Positions 10,691-23,957 are shown, counted from the stretch's first letter. The stretch is DNA of 64,000 bases from Liriodendron chinense (GCA_003013855.2 ML058484.1:4141344-4205343), one strand, 5' to 3'. Numbers and translations: made by a program. The notes: generated by a model from the sequence alone, not told the origin.

Positions 10691-10894
10691 TGTATGTGGG
10701 AGAGAAATATCCAGCGTATCTTGGTAGATAGAGTCCTCGAAAATGACGTGGAGCAATGAGAAGCAACTGCGCTGGAACTTCCTGTGCGTTCAACACAGAC
10801 GATCCGCACTCTTCACAGATATGGTTTTAAAAGGAAAATAGTCCTTACCGTCGGCAAGAACATTTCTACCCTTGAAACCGTCAACAGGCGAACT

Positions 10895-11171
10895 CCATTG
10901 CTTTTGACATCCGTCTGTCGATTGGTGAGGCCTACTTCTGTGTCTTTGTGACATCTAGTCCGTCCATCTATTTAGCCGGCTCATTTTAGTACATTTGCTC
11001 AAAAATGAGTAAGATACAAAGCTCAAGTGGATCACACCAAAAGAAAAAAGAAAAATGGGATTTAACGCCTACCGTTGAACACGATCTTGACGCTATAGAA
11101 GGTCTGGGCTACACCTGTATGCTGATTCAGACAATCGTCCCACATTCTAAAGGGCCCTAATGTCCCAACAT
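10895..11171 (+). mobile_element. MITE, left half, cut by the gypsy LTR
   Basis: Only the left half of a superfamily MITE (GTCCGTCCATCTATTTAGCC, AAGCTCAAGTGGATCACACC) remains. It stops where the gypsy 3' LTR begins at 11172. Confidence 0.5.
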
Positions 11172-11790
11172 TGGCACATACGTAGGTGATGGTGAAATTT
11201 ATCTTCGTCTCTCTCACAAGATAAACACTCTAAATCCACATAGCAATCCAAGAATCATCAACGATATTTCGAATCCACAAAGAAAAAGAGCAAAGCAACA
11301 CTTTATTGACGAATAATCCATAAGTATAAAAATAAAAGAGTTTAAATACTCTAAACATGCCACGAAACCTTAAAAATGAGATTGGAAAGAGTTTGAAACG
11401 AAAATGGAAACAAAATAATAAAAATCGAAAATTCCCGCAAACAGTGTCCGTCAGTTTGGGTGTCCGAGGGTGGTCCATCGGACGACTGACGATGTCTGTC
11501 TGGCGTCAGTTCAGGCGCCTGAAATGGACAAGAAATGTCCAAAGAGTTTACTGGACTAATTTGTCCCATTTCTAGGGCCTAAGGTGAGTCATTAGGCGCC
11601 TGACAATGGTGGTCGGGTGCCAGTTCGGGTGACCAAAATGGACGAAAAATGTCCAGAGAGTTTGGACTTATTTTTGGGTTGGGGTCAGGAGATCGACTAG
11701 AATCGATCGGGCACTCGAAGTTTGCAGTGCTTCTTAGGGTCCTTTTGGTCAATCCTGACCATGTACTCCTCAGCTACCCTCTCGACATCA
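11172..11790 (-). mobile_element. Gypsy 3' LTR
   Basis: 619 bp, read TGATGTCGAG... on the minus strand, next to the polypurine tract. It contains repeated CGCCTGA, GGACGACTGACG and GTCCAGAGAGTTT motifs (11450-11670). Confidence 0.75.
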
Positions 11791-11869
11791 GTCTCCCCTC
11801 CTTCAAAAGAACTCATCCCCGAGTTCTCGTTCATCTCTGGCTCGTGATACTCGAACAAGTCAGCAACAT

Positions 11870-12870
11870 TGAATGTCTATGAGATCTCGAACTTGTCGAG
11901 GAGGTCAACTACATATGCATTATTGTTCAACTTTCTTAGGATCAGGACTGAGCCAATCTTCTTTTGCTTCAACTTGTTGTAGGTACAGACTGGGAAATGC
12001 TCATTGCATAGATGTACCATTACTTGATCAACAACCTCGAACACCTTGGTGCGGCGATGCGTATCACCGTCCCACTTGTATTTCTCATTCAACTCAACGA
12101 ACTTTGTTTGAACTTCCTCATTCAACTCGGTGATTCTATCGGCCATATTCTCTGCAACTATGTTCTTGCCAGAAATTATCATTAATGGGACTAAGTCGAG
12201 CGTGTGACGAGGAACCCATTCGTAGATGATATGAAATGGTGACTTCCCTGTGGAGCGGTTCACCATGTTGTCAAAGGTGAACTTCACTTGCGATAGGGCT
12301 AAGTTTCATTACTTTAGCTTGTCTCTGGAAATGCATCAGATGAGATTACCCAATAATGTTTTATTCACCACTTTAGTTTGTCTTTCTATTTGAGGATGAT
12401 ATGTGCTACTCAACCGAAGTTGAGTACCAAATCGACTCCACAAAGTCCGCTAAAAGTGACTCACAAAGTTTGTATCACGGTCCGATGTAATGGTCTTAGG
12501 AAGTCCATGCAATCTCACAATTTTCCTGAAGAAGAGGTTGGCTGCATTCATCACATCATAAGTCTTCTTGCACAGGACAAAGTGAGCCATCTTTGAAAAC
12601 ATATCTACCACCACGAACACGGAGTCCATGCTGCATTGTGTTTGTGGGAGATATAAGATGAAGTCTATCGATATATCCTCCCAATGGCCTTCTGGCATGG
12701 GCAATGGTGTATAGACCCATGTGTTCTAAGAGTGACCTTTGAAGGTCTGACATATATGGCACTGCTACACCATCTTACCCATGTCATGGCCTAGATGAGG
12801 CCAATAATAATGTTCTTCCACCAAAGCCTTCGTCTTGTCATGACCCAAATGGCCTCCAAGGCCACTACCA
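11870..12870 (-). pseudogene. Gypsy integrase
   Basis: The frame at 12287-11877 has the integrase C-terminal part (NRSTGKSPFHIIYEWVPR, LDLVPL). The frame at 12704-12450 has the core (EGHWEDISIDFILYLP, VFVVVDMFSKMAHF, HGLPKTITSDRDTNF), with the first two catalytic Asp residues visible. A zinc-binding region follows upstream on the minus strand. Broken between frames. Confidence 0.85.
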
Positions 12871-13089
12871 TGGGGCTCGAGTATAATCTTTTTACATAGG
12901 GAGCACTGCGGAATACATAGGCGATTCCCATAGAACAGGAACCCATATTGAATATGGAAGCCGCCAAGACGACCTTCTGTGATTCGAGCCCAATCTTCCT
13001 TGAATTTGCCGTCTTCTGCATATAGCTCTTTAAGGCGGTTAAGACGACAACCTTAGTACTCATGGTAATGAGAAGAGCGATTCAATGAC

Positions 13090-13500
13090 TTAGCGCATCT
13101 GCCACCTTATTTTGCTTGCCCGATTTGTGCTTTAATACAAATGTGAACTCCTGCAAGAATGAAACCCACTTGGCATGTACATGATTCACGTTAGTTTGGC
13201 TATTAATAAACTTCAAAGCTTAATAATCGGTATATAAAACAAATTTCCTCTATATGAGGAGTACCGCCAATGCCAGAGAGCTTGTACCATAGCGTACAAC
13301 TCAATCTCATATGCAAACCATTTCTTACTTGCATCAGTCAGTTTCTCACTATAAAAGGCCACATGCTTGCCTTCTTGTGATAAAACGGCACTGATACCCA
13401 CGTATGAAGCATCACAGTCCACTTTGAAGACCTTCTCTAAACTGGGTGGAACCAAGCATGAGGTGAAAGATAATCGTTGCTTGATCTCAGCGAAACTCCT
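13090..13500 (-). pseudogene. Gypsy RNase H
   Basis: The translation of 13455-13213 reads KVFKVDCDASYVGISAVLSQ, then KHVAFYSEKLTDASKKW. This is the gypsy-type RNase H with its first catalytic Asp in CDAS. The frame is lost toward 13090. Confidence 0.85.
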
Positions 13501-14310
13501 ATCGGCTTCATCGATTCATTGGAACGGGCCCTTCTTCATATAGTCAGTAATAGGTGAGACGATAGTGCTAAAGTCTTTGAAAAACTATCCGTAGAACGTG
13601 GCTAACCCATGAAAACTGCGTATTTCATGGATGTTAGTCGGAGTGTGCCATTCACGGATGGCCTTAACCTTGTCTTCATCTACCCAAATGTTGGTGGATG
13701 ATACCACAAAGCCCAGAAACAATAAATGGTCTGTTAGTAAATCGCAGTTCTTCAAATTCATATATAATTTATTCTCCTGCAGCACTTGGAGAACTTGTTT
13801 GAGATGCTCCACATGCTCTAACTATATATCAAGATGTCGTCGAAGTACACTACGACAAACTTGCCTATAAACAACTTCAAGACTTGGTTCATAAGATGCA
13901 TGAAACTACTTGGGGCGTTCGATAAACCAAAGGATATAAGAGTCATTCATACGGCCCCTCCTTGGTTTTAAACACGGTTTTCCACTCATCACCAGGTCAG
14001 ATTTGGATATGATGATACCTGTTGTGCAAATCCAGCTTGGAAAACACCTTGGAACCCTCAAACATGTCCAACATCATGTCATCCAAACAGGGTATGAAAA
14101 CTTTGTACTTGATGGTGATTTTGTTGATAGCTCGGCTATCAACACACATTTGCCAACGGGCATTGCACAAGGGCTCATGCTCTCCCTCAAAAGTCCATTT
14201 TCAATGATTCTTCAACTTGTCCTTAGAGGATCTTACTCTTATTCGGGCTCAAACGGTAATGCGGGCGAGTAAGTAGACTAACCATAGGGATAAGATCAAT
14301 GTGATGTTGT
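13500..14310 (-). pseudogene. Gypsy reverse transcriptase
   Basis: Minus-strand pieces give KTVFKTKEGPYE, GKFVVVYFDDILIYS (the catalytic box as YFDD) and LKNCDLLTDHLLFLGFVVSS. Several in-frame stops and shifts separate them, so no enzyme can be made. Confidence 0.85.
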
Positions 14311-14819
14311 ATATTAATCCCTCATTGGTGGCAGACCGTTTAGGAGTTCGTCAAGTCATATACTTCTGAATTCACTCAATAAGGGCTCTAAGACCAGTGG
14401 CATGTTTGAACTTTGAAGTCCCTGACTTTTCGCCCTTTACAATCATGGTGTATATCTTGCCAGTCTCTTTAGATGCTTCAACAAATTCTCATATGGCAAG
14501 GAGACTACCCCCACCACTTTAGAAGCTTTGGGGTGGCTCTCTAGTGCAGCCATTAGAGCCAAAATTCTCTTTCATCCATCTTTGACAAATATATACATGT
14601 TATCCCTTCCACTATGGGTCGCATCACGGTATGATTGTCACTGCCATCCAAGGAGCATATGGCGTGCCTCCATGTCAACCACATCACATAACACTTCATC
14701 TTTGTAACTTCTACCAATTGAAAATGAAATTAAATACTGCTCAGTTAGCTTAGTACTGTGCTAACTTCCTTGATCCAACCAATGGAGTACGGGGCCGAAT
14801 GCCTTGTGGTCGGTAATCG

Positions 14820-14930
14820 GAGCTTGTCTACCATAACCTTAGACACGATGTTTTTACTGCTTCTACTATCGATGATGGCGTTGCAAACTTTCTCATTCAT
14901 TGTGTAATAGGTGCGGAAGATGTTGTGGCG
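14820..14930 (-). pseudogene. Gypsy aspartic protease remnant
   Basis: The minus strand reads EKVCNAIIDSRSSKNIVSK, matching the protease active-site region where D-S/T-G is expected. The Gly is replaced by Arg, so the catalytic triad is destroyed. A decayed CCHC zinc knuckle lies upstream on the minus strand at about 15110-15170, with the second Cys codon changed to a stop. Confidence 0.6.
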
Positions 14931-15172
14931 CTAAGGGTGAACTTTTAGCCTCGGGGAGTAACACAAGCACTCACAACCAAGGACTCTCTAATCTAGCCAT
15001 TCGGTACCATCACCTTCTTCACCGACTTATTCATACTTTTCGTTCTCGGGCTCGCCCTTGACGAACTCTTCTTAAACTCCCCCTTCATTCGTGGCCAAGT
15101 TGGTTATGGGGCATTGAGGCACGCATTAGACAAGTGGGCCAACAGTGATTCGGCCTAGGACAAGCATATGTA

Positions 15173-16257
15173 TTAGGTGCTCAGTTCAAGCCTGCTATGG
15201 GAGGCACGTTGCAATGAGGCCTTGATGGAACACTTCCCGGATCTCGGTTTACAATGTTGGGGGTTGAGCTCGTTCACCAACAAGGTCCTTCCCTTTGACT
15301 TGGGGCACTTCCTGAACCACCACATTAGTAGGAGTGCGGAGCGAAGAATATGGACATGTAAGAACTCTAACGAGTTGAGTTTTAGCACGTGTAGTGTATT
15401 GTAGGGTGTCTTCCACTGTCCAAACGGGTTGCATCTGTACTCGATCTTGGATGTTGGACTTCAGACCGCCAACAAACCTTGCAACCCCTTGCGCGTCCGT
15501 TTCTGATAAATCATTGTGAGTGGACAAGCGGTTGAATTTGGTTGCATATTCTTCAACAGTCCGGTTATCTTAACGACAATTCTGATATTGTTAAAATAGA
15601 ATCCGCTTGTAATCTCGAGGCAAAACTCAAGCTCGAAGAAGTTGTCTCATCCTTGACAAAGATCGGATGGATAACTTATTCTATCCAGTTCGAGAAATCT
15701 ACAATTGTTCCCACCATGCGTAGACACCAGACATTAATTCATACGCTACTAGCTTTACTTTCTTCTCCTCCAGAATGCCCATGTAATCAAAGAAGTTTTC
15801 TACTTCTGCTATCCAATCTGAGAATTCTTTAATACATAATAGACCATTGAAAACGAAAAGTTCGGCCTTACCCCTATAATTTCGCTCAACACAATTTCTG
15901 CATTCATTACTGCGCGTGTGTTGTTGAGCAAGGATGTCCTTGACATCCTCATCGCTGCCCTTCTAATCCGTTGTGGTAGGCCGACAATTTTCTATTGGAA
16001 GAGCATGATGAAACGCTGGATTGATCCAAATTGTGATCGCAGGCAGTTGCGCGCCGTCTTGATCCTGGCGTGGAGCCAAAGCCGCTGTGATCTGATCGAG
16101 GGACTCTTACAGCCTTTGCATAGACATCTCAAATGATCGCTGAAGATCCTCCATCTTTTTCGTAAGATACTAAGTCCCCTAATCACCGTCAGCGGGATTG
16201 TTGCCATGTCCTTTAGATGCCATCTTCCTGAGGTTGCTCTTCACTCTGATACCAACT
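15173..16257 (-). pseudogene. Gypsy gag
   Basis: The frame 15527-15249 gives LSETDAQGVARFVGGLKSNI and QPVWTVEDTLQ, typical of plant gypsy gag. The N-terminal part continues to the primer binding site at about 16245-16257 and is shared with 1-585. Interrupted by stops. Confidence 0.75.
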
Positions 16258-16835
16258 TGGTGCAGACGTAGGTGGTGGTGAGATTAATCTACATCTCTCT
16301 CACGGGATAAACACTCTAAATCCCCAGAGTAATCCGAGAATCTTCAACCGACATTTCGAATCCATGAAGAAAAGAACAAAGCAACGCTTTATTAATGAAT
16401 CATAATCATGGATAATCCCTAAGCACGAGTTTAAATACTCCAAACAAGCCACAAAATCCTAAAAACGGGATTAAAAAGAGTTTGAAACGAAAACGAAAAC
16501 AAAATAGTAAAAATAAAAAAATTCTCGCAAATAGTGTCTGTCAGTTTATACACCCGAGGACGGTCCATCAGGCATCAATTCGGGCGACCGAAATGGACAA
16601 GAAATGTCCAGAGAGTTTACTGGAATAATTCGCCCCGTTTCGAGCACCCAACAATGGTGGTTAGGTGCTAGTTCGGGCGACTGAAATGAACAAAAAATAT
16701 CTAGAGAGTTTGGCCTTATTTTTAGGCTAGAGTCGAGCGACCGACTAGAGTCACTTGGGCGCCCGAAGTTTGCAGTGCTTCTTGGGGTCCATTTGGTCAA
16801 TCCTGACCATGTACTCCTCAGCCACCTGATCGTCA
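16258..16835 (-). mobile_element. Gypsy 5' LTR (copy 2)
   Basis: 578 bp, equivalent to 586-1163. It abuts the primer binding site on its low-coordinate side. Confidence 0.75.
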
Positions 16836-18350
16836 GCCCCAAGTGTAGGGTTGCGATGTAGTAATAATTCAGAAAGACCGAGATCATCCCATAAGGATTT
16901 GTGTAGGTATTCACAACTAATTTTGCAAAATATCTTATAACTAAAATTGAATTAAGAACTATCTCTGAAAATTGAATTGGATTGTATTGAAAAGTGAGTT
17001 GGGAAGAAAATCAAATAGACTAAGCACTGGGGCAATAAGGATCCACTTATAGCCATCTTCAATGCATAATTCAACTAGGTTTCTTACTACACAACTGGAA
17101 TTAGAGTTCCATCTTATCTAGTCAGAATATGGACGGTTAAATCACAATGAAACATCCCAGATAGATAAATCATTCATTAATATAGTTCCCTCAATAAAGC
17201 TCAGGCATTGGGCACACTCAATTATACAGGTCAATCCTTTAACAAACAAGTTAAGATCACAATCATAATCTTCCTTAAATTTTATCACTAGACCTATTTA
17301 GAATCATGATTTGAACTTCAATCAAACTATAATCAATCAACAAAATATCAATCTCAGAATTTACAAAGATTAGAACTTCAGTTTGAATAGTTCCCTCATT
17401 AAGAACCATGTTCTAGATCATAGGGAATCCAATTTCTTGAATTATACAGATCTAAACAATGCGAAATAAATAAGAGTTTAATTTTATAACATTTAATCAT
17501 CACATGGGCCCGGAGTCATCAATAGATCAAAGAGAACTAGAATTAGAACTTTATTCAAACAGAAATAAACCATGTTCTTCATTAAATCTAAAAAACAGAA
17601 CCTAGGTTAAATCAAAGCATTGAAAACGAATTACTAGCTTCACCTCTTAGTCATAACTAAGAGGTTTGGTTCATCTCTAACATCCTTGAAATATAATCTC
17701 TAAAAAAACTAGAAAATAAAAGAAAAATAGAAAAACTAGAAGTAGAATCCTTCTCCTGAGCCTCCTTGTGCTTCTCCACTTCTCTAGATATCCTTAAAAG
17801 AGAAAAGAGGTTCCCCTTTTATAGAAAAATATGCCACTGCTTCAAATTTTGTAAGGATTTATATGCACTTGTATCGTCGTCTTCGATGGATCCTTCGATG
17901 GATCGAAGCTTCCTTTTGATGTATCATGACTTGGTTCGATGGATCGTAGATCTGTCTAGAGAGTTTAAAATTTTCATCTTCTAAATTTTAATTTTATGAT
18001 GGATCGAAACTCCCGTTTAAATGGATCGAAATCCACTATACGATGGATTAAAAAATAGTCCAAAGAGTTGTCCAAAATTTTGATATTTCAGGTATGTTCA
18101 ATGGATCCTACGATGGATCGAAGATTAATCGAAATGGAATTTACAATAGATCAAAGACCATTCGAAGCATCTATCGATGCTATCTGTTTCTGCACTTGTT
18201 GAATCTTGAAGTCCAAACTTTCTCCACTTGGTTTCTTTCTTTATTTCCTTCTTCCAAATGATGTTCCATTATATGTAAATGTTCTCTCTTGAACTCCATT
18301 TATTCAAATTTTTCTCTCATTCCTATAATCACAAAAACACATTAAGTTAG
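16836..18350 (-). mobile_element. LTR-like block X (copy 2)
   Basis: Equivalent to 1164-2655. The TTCGATCCATCG-type repeats lie at about 17880-18170, and the TATA-like CTATAAAAGG just below them at about 17815-17825. An extra ~88 bp follows at about 18356-18445 that copy 1 lacks. Confidence 0.5.
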
Positions 18351-18639
18351 TCCTTTAAACACTTTATTTCATGGAATATAAGTATGGACTTGGGGATACA
18401 TATGCAATATTCTAGCCTCAACACTGCCCCCTCTACATCAAGCACTCGGTAAGTTGGCAATGCACGTGCTGCCTATAAAGGTCGTGTGAGATTTTCTCTA
18501 ACCTTGGAATAGCCTCTTTTGGTACTTTTGCACAGTGTAATGGTGGTGTCTCTTCAAGCCGACACATGGCATGTATGTACACTAATGTAGACCATTTAAA
18601 CGTTGATGGTTCATAAATTAGCGCCGATGGATCATCTTT

Positions 18640-19400
18640 GTCTATCAGCCTGCGTCTCTCTCAACTGACAGTAGAAGAGAGTAAGCTTCACAACCAAAGA
18701 CACGTAATGATGAGTAGTCAATCTGTTGACCACTCCATACTTCCTCTCAATTCTACTCTGGTGTGTGGCGCACTATGTTATGCCTCACGATCCCTTTAAC
18801 TTTGCAAAATCGATTGAATTCCCCTTAAGTGAATTCTCCACCGTTATCTATTCTTAACACTATCACCTTCTACCCTAACTGTTTTTCCTCCAGCACCTTT
18901 CAATGCTTGAAGGTAGTGAACACATTATATTTATTTTTAAAAAAATAGACTTATGTCTTTCTAAAATAGTCATCAATGAATGAAATAACCTATGACGACC
19001 CTCTACTAGAAACTACAGGCGACGACCCGTATACATTTAAATACACATACTCTAACACTGCTTTATATACATGTTTCTCCGATTTAAAAGACAACCTTGA
19101 CTGCTTACCATACATACAATGCTTGAATATACTAAAAGCAGAACTTTTAAATGCGAAAATTAAAAAAACGATCAGAAAGTACCTTCATGACCAATTCGCT
19201 CATGTGGCCTAAGCGCATATACCACATATGTGCAGTCATGCAATCCTCTATAGACACTGCAGATCCACCTGATGAAGTGCTCACGATCAACCTGTAAAGA
19301 CTATTGTTTCTCTGTGCTTTCATAACGATGAATGCTCCCTTAAAAACTTGAAGGACACAATTAAAACCAATAAATTTGCACCCTATTATCTTGAGTACCT
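18640..19400 (-). pseudogene. Ty1/copia integrase relic (copy 2)
   Basis: Equivalent to 2880-3690, with the same integrase core translation on the minus strand and the same truncation. Confidence 0.6.
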
Positions 19401-19714
19401 TAAGAGATCAAATTCTTCTTCAGCATAGAGACATACTTCATATATATTAAGATGTTTTCAATCACATCAAATATTCTAATGCGCACCAAACAAATACCCA
19501 CAACTTTACAGGCGTAGTCATCGCCTAAGAAACTGAACTACTATCATACTCTCTAAATACGGTGAATGAACTCCGGTCAGAATACATGTGATATGAGGCA
19601 CTTAGATTCAAGAGCCACTATGAGATGCCCACACTTTAAGTCATCCTTACTTTCAAACACAGTGGTGCATGCATTTATTGATGATGGGAGAGAAAATACA
19701 TGTAAATACACCAT

Positions 19715-20005
19715 TATTTTAAAACCCCGTGAAGAGATCCTATGAATAGGTTGGATGGAAATAAAGATCATAGTTAGCCTGAAGGTTCCAACCGTGGGTG
19801 TCATTATCACCGCGGCTTCCTAAGGTGTGATACACTTGAGGCTTGAATCTGCCAACTTTTTTTTTTTTTTTTTTTTTTGTCTTATGCCCTAAAGTGATAT
19901 AGAAAAATGGATGGACGGTGTGCATAAACCCATACATTACGGTGGGCCCCTCGGAGGACCAGCCTGTCCCAAGCTCAGGACAGGCGGGTTAGTACCCAAT
20001 CCGCG
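19715..20005 (+). mobile_element. MITE, right half (copy 2)
   Basis: Equivalent to 3990-4260. Its T tract (about 19857-19878) is slightly different in length. Confidence 0.65.
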
Positions 20006-20219
20006 TCCGAATTTGTCGTGCTGACATTTTGACCATTTGAAAGTATAATGGTACTTTGGGATAAAAGTGTAATTAAAAGATATATACAGATGGATGACTG
20101 TAATTTCACTATATTCATGTGCTTGACTGCAACTCCTTTTTTTTATTCATTGGTTTCCCTGACCACTAAAAAATCCTAACCCGGCGACTTGTCTGGGTCA
20201 TTCTATATTAATTTTGAGA

Positions 20220-21851
20220 AGAAAAAAAAACTTCCATACTCTGTTGGAACATGATGGATGATACGCGAGCACTTATAGATTACTTAGAAATTGCAGATGT
20301 GGAATAAATGTGACTCAAATTAATTGTCCAAATTATGGGTTCTTGTTTAGATATATCATTAATAAAAAGATTACACTTATTTGAATATTAATTTCCAGAT
20401 TAGTGGACATTTACTGAACAGTTAAGAATGAAAAAATAAAAATAAAAATCCAACAGCCCTATTTTAGCAAACACGCATTCACCAATCAAAGGTTAAGATT
20501 ATTGGACCAATCTGATTTTGGGACTGTGACTAAGTGACAACGAGTTCTACAATTTAGCCAGTTCAATTTGAGTTAATTAACTTATGCCTCGAGGATTGTT
20601 TCTAAGTGCCTGTGTATGAAGTAGCATACACAACCAGAGTATCTAATTATTGTTTAATTTAATCAAATTGGTTGTTCCTAGTCTGCCTTTCCCACACATA
20701 CCTAAACAAAAGAATAAAAAAACTCTGGTACTCTGGCAGGGTACGATGGTTGATACGCAGGCACTGAGGAATATTATACGTGTTCAACGTGTAATTCAAA
20801 TCAAACCGTTAATCGCATCGCAGGTCCAGCATCTAAGATTGTTTGCTTTGGGCTGATGCATTTGGCACGTACAGTTTCTTAGTGCACCTCCACGACACCA
20901 CTTGATTGTACTCGCTTCTCAAACATGCAACACAGCTTCAGTGTATAAGATCCAACCCGTTCATCAGATGTGCCCCGCAGGGTTAGATGCCTAGATAAAA
21001 AGAAAGAAAAAAAAAAAAAAAAAGGCTTTCCCTCATCTGATGTAAGACACGCACGTGAAATATAGATCCACGGCAAGTTTCTTTCAACCGTCCATTTCTT
21101 TGGTCAACGTGACTACTGAACAATCGTTAAACATGTTGACTTTTCGGCCAAATCATTGAGATTGAGAGAGGCCCACCTAATTACCAACTTGGATTTCTAT
21201 ATGCATACAACTAACGCGTTATATTACACAAAAGTACTCCAGTCAACGTGAACGCGGTTCGCGGAGCTCCGAAAAAAACAAATAAAGGGAACTCATTCGA
21301 TACTCTGGCTATGTACAACACTTACTACTCAAGCATTTGCAAATGGTATATGTGGCATATATTAAATTAAATTAAACCGACTAAATTGTGTAACCCGTCA
21401 TTACCAAATTAAAGTCCAAAACACAGATTAGTTGAACGATTTTAAACTACCATTCTTAAACGTTTTTTGTTGATATAAGACATAAGATTTTTTTTAACCG
21501 TCCAATATATTTCCGCTAACATAGTTCATGATACATCTAAACTATTACACGTAGTTTGGACAGTTTAATTTAAATTATTTATATGACACTGGTACAATTT
21601 TAAAGTAAATTTCTAAAAGTACGCATACCATCGATCACACTCTGCTAGAGTATGAAAAATCTTCTAATAAATAAATTACTCCAGAAACAATGACAAGGGA
21701 CTTAAAAATCAGATCTAGTTGAGAAGAGAGACGGACAAGAAAGCAGGGACTAAAATCAGTGTGGGTCGGGTATCACATCGTTCCGTATCCGATCGGGCTC
21801 ATATCGCCCGTTATTGAGTTGTTTCGGGTCAACACAGCTGCATCGTCGATC
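20220..21851 (+). promoter_or_regulatory. DUF247-2 upstream region
   Basis: Nearly identical to 4490-6118, including the conserved GATGGTTGATAC block at about 20747. Differences from copy 1 are a handful of substitutions and a length change in the A-rich tract near 21000-21023. Confidence 0.45.
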
Positions 21852-23382
21852 ATGGATGAGAACGATATGTACCAGGTTTGGAGGATGCTTGAGAAGAAAG
21901 ATAAGAAAGAAGTAGAAGTGGAAGGGAGCACATCGATCAAGGCCACCAGAAGGAGATTTCTAGCCTCAGGTGGCCAAGCACTAGCCAATTCCATGAGGAA
22001 ATCGCTCGCGGCAACCGTTTCCAAGCCCAAATTTGGAAAGCCGCCTACCATCTTCAAGGTCCCACAAAGAATCCGGCAAGGAAACAAGGATGCGTATGAG
22101 CCCGAGATCCTGTCGATCGGCCCATACCATCGTGGCAAGAAGAGCCTACAAAGCATGGAAGAGCACAAATGGCGGTACCTACATTCGATCCTCTCCCGCA
22201 ATCCGAACTATCGATTGGAGGACTACCTTGAGGCGATCAAGGAATTGGAGAATCAAGCACGAAGTTCCTACGCCGAAAATGTGGGCCAACAAACCCGGCA
22301 ACAATGGCAACGAGTTCGTGAAAATGATGATGCTTGATGGTTGCTTCATCGTCGAGCTCTTTCTCAAGCAAAAAGAGGAGCTACATGAGGTGGACCCGAT
22401 ATTTAGTATGATTTGGATGCTGCCGCTAATCGGGTATGATTTGCTCCTCCTGGAAAATCAAATTCCTTTCTTGGTTCTGCAGTGTATATTTGAAATGGCT
22501 AGTCCGGTAGACAAACCATTACCATATTCACTTGCCGAGCTCGCCCTTGATTTTTTTGATCTATTCATGCCTAGGAATAAGGAAATCCCCATCAGAGATC
22601 CTATCTACCATCTTCTCCATTTGTTCCACTCACATTTGATACCGACCCCAACTCGTAGTAATGAGTCCAGCAACCGTCCGCGCAATCCTACCGCCGAATC
22701 CATTCATAACAAATGGAAGAATCTACTCATGTTATTGCGCTCGAACGGTTTCCTCTCAAATTCAAATAACGCACGCCTGCCCATTAGTAAAAATCAAACT
22801 ACACCGTCACCGCCTCCAGTACCGATCAAGATGATCCCTTGTGCAACCGAGCTCCAACTGACAGGGGTCAAATTCAAGAAGAAAGAGAAGTGGAGTAGCA
22901 TCTTGGACGTGAAATTTAGCAACGGGGTGATGGAAATCCCGCCATTGTCAGTAAATGCCTTCACCAATTCTCTCATTCGGAACCTTGTAGCATTCGAACA
23001 ATGCTACCCAAATGCAAGAATCCGCTTCACAACTTATGTTTCCTTCATGGATTGCATTGTCAACACATCCAAGGATGTGGCGTTGCTCCACCGTGATGGG
23101 ATCATAGATCATTTACTGGGAAGTGATGAGGAGGTGGCCCAATTATTCAATCGACTCGGCAATGGGACATTCGATTTTGAGAATAATTACCTTTCAGGTC
23201 TATACAAGGATGTGGAAGAACATTGCAAGACCAAATGGAACATGCGGTGGGCGAGCTTGAGGCGTGATTATTTCACCAACCCATGGGCGACTGTTTCTTC
23301 GATAGCGGCTGCCATCCTCCTCATGGTCACCATCACCCAAACGTTCTTCACTGTCTTCCCCTATTTTCGACCGTCATCCTAG
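21852..23382 (+). pseudogene. DUF247-2, frameshifted copy
   Basis: Near-identical copy of DUF247-1. One extra C in AAACCCGGCAA (22294-22296; copy 1 has AAACCGGCAA) shifts the frame at about codon 148. From the ATG at 21852 the product would stop at 22337 after 161 residues, losing the second half of the DUF247 domain and the membrane helix. The downstream half stays open in the correct frame to 23382 with all family motifs and no further stop. The lesion is either very recent or a sequencing or assembly error in a short C run. Where copy 3 serves as outgroup, this copy keeps the ancestral residues that copy 1 has changed. Confidence 0.85.
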
Positions 23383-23504
23383 CTCTTGATCATCATCATG
23401 TTTTAATGGTTTAGATAATGATTTTTCTCATTAGTATTTTGCTAATAAAAGTATCTGTTGTGTGTGTGTGTGAAAAACATTGCTGTAGAATGTGCTTCTT
23501 GTAC

Positions 23505-23895
23505 TATTGTGACTTGTCCCAACTCGTTTGGGTTCACTCTAGTCTAGTGATCCCTACCGAGTTCGAGTCGGGTTGACTCAGACAGAGTTGCCAAGCATGG
23601 CTAGCGATGGACGAGAATCCTGATGGGAACCATCGAACCAACCCGATTTCTAATTAGATCCGAATTAATCCATGGCCCCAAACCTATGGGTTCGAATCCA
23701 TGACCCTTCAAACCGGTCCTGAACTGCATCCAGATGTTTGGGCTGTCAACGGTCGGGTTAGGGTCGCTCCTATAGTACCGGTGTCCAGGCTAACCAGTTT
23801 GGGATCTTGCCTGGCGTGGGTCTAGTTCTTGAAGGCACAGACCTGGATTCGATCAGGCTCAGGTATGGACCAATGGATCTTGGCTTCGAGTTAGG
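23505..23895 (+). repeat. Dispersed block D, copy 2
   Basis: Equivalent of 7770-8175, followed by an AT array at about 23960-23993. Confidence 0.65.
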
Positions 23896-23957
23896 TTTGG
23901 ATAGATAAGAGCATTGATATAACTGGGCCAATCAATGAATAGATTAAATTGCATGTA

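Larger units (their letters stand above)
11172..16835 (-). mobile_element. Ty3/gypsy LTR retrotransposon, decayed
   Basis: On the minus strand the order is 5' LTR (16835-16258), tRNA-Met primer binding site (plus-strand CTCTGATACCAA just below 16258), gag, protease, reverse transcriptase, RNase H, integrase, polypurine tract GGAGGGGAGAC (11801-11791) and 3' LTR (11790-11172). About 5.7 kb in all. All coding parts have stops and frameshifts. The flanking 5-mers (AACAT at 11167-11171, GCCCC at 16836-16840) do not match, so the two ends may come from different insertions or the edges are eroded. The LTRs differ far more from each other than the tandem copies do, so the element predates the duplication. 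Confidence 0.85.

Noticed and set aside
15177..15404. Plus-strand frames over the gypsy gag
   Set aside because: They overlap recognised minus-strand gag and show no family features.
22033..22295. Alternative-frame N-terminus for DUF247-2
   Set aside because: It is the shadow frame of the true N-terminus; DUF247 sequence resumes in this frame only after the one-base insertion.
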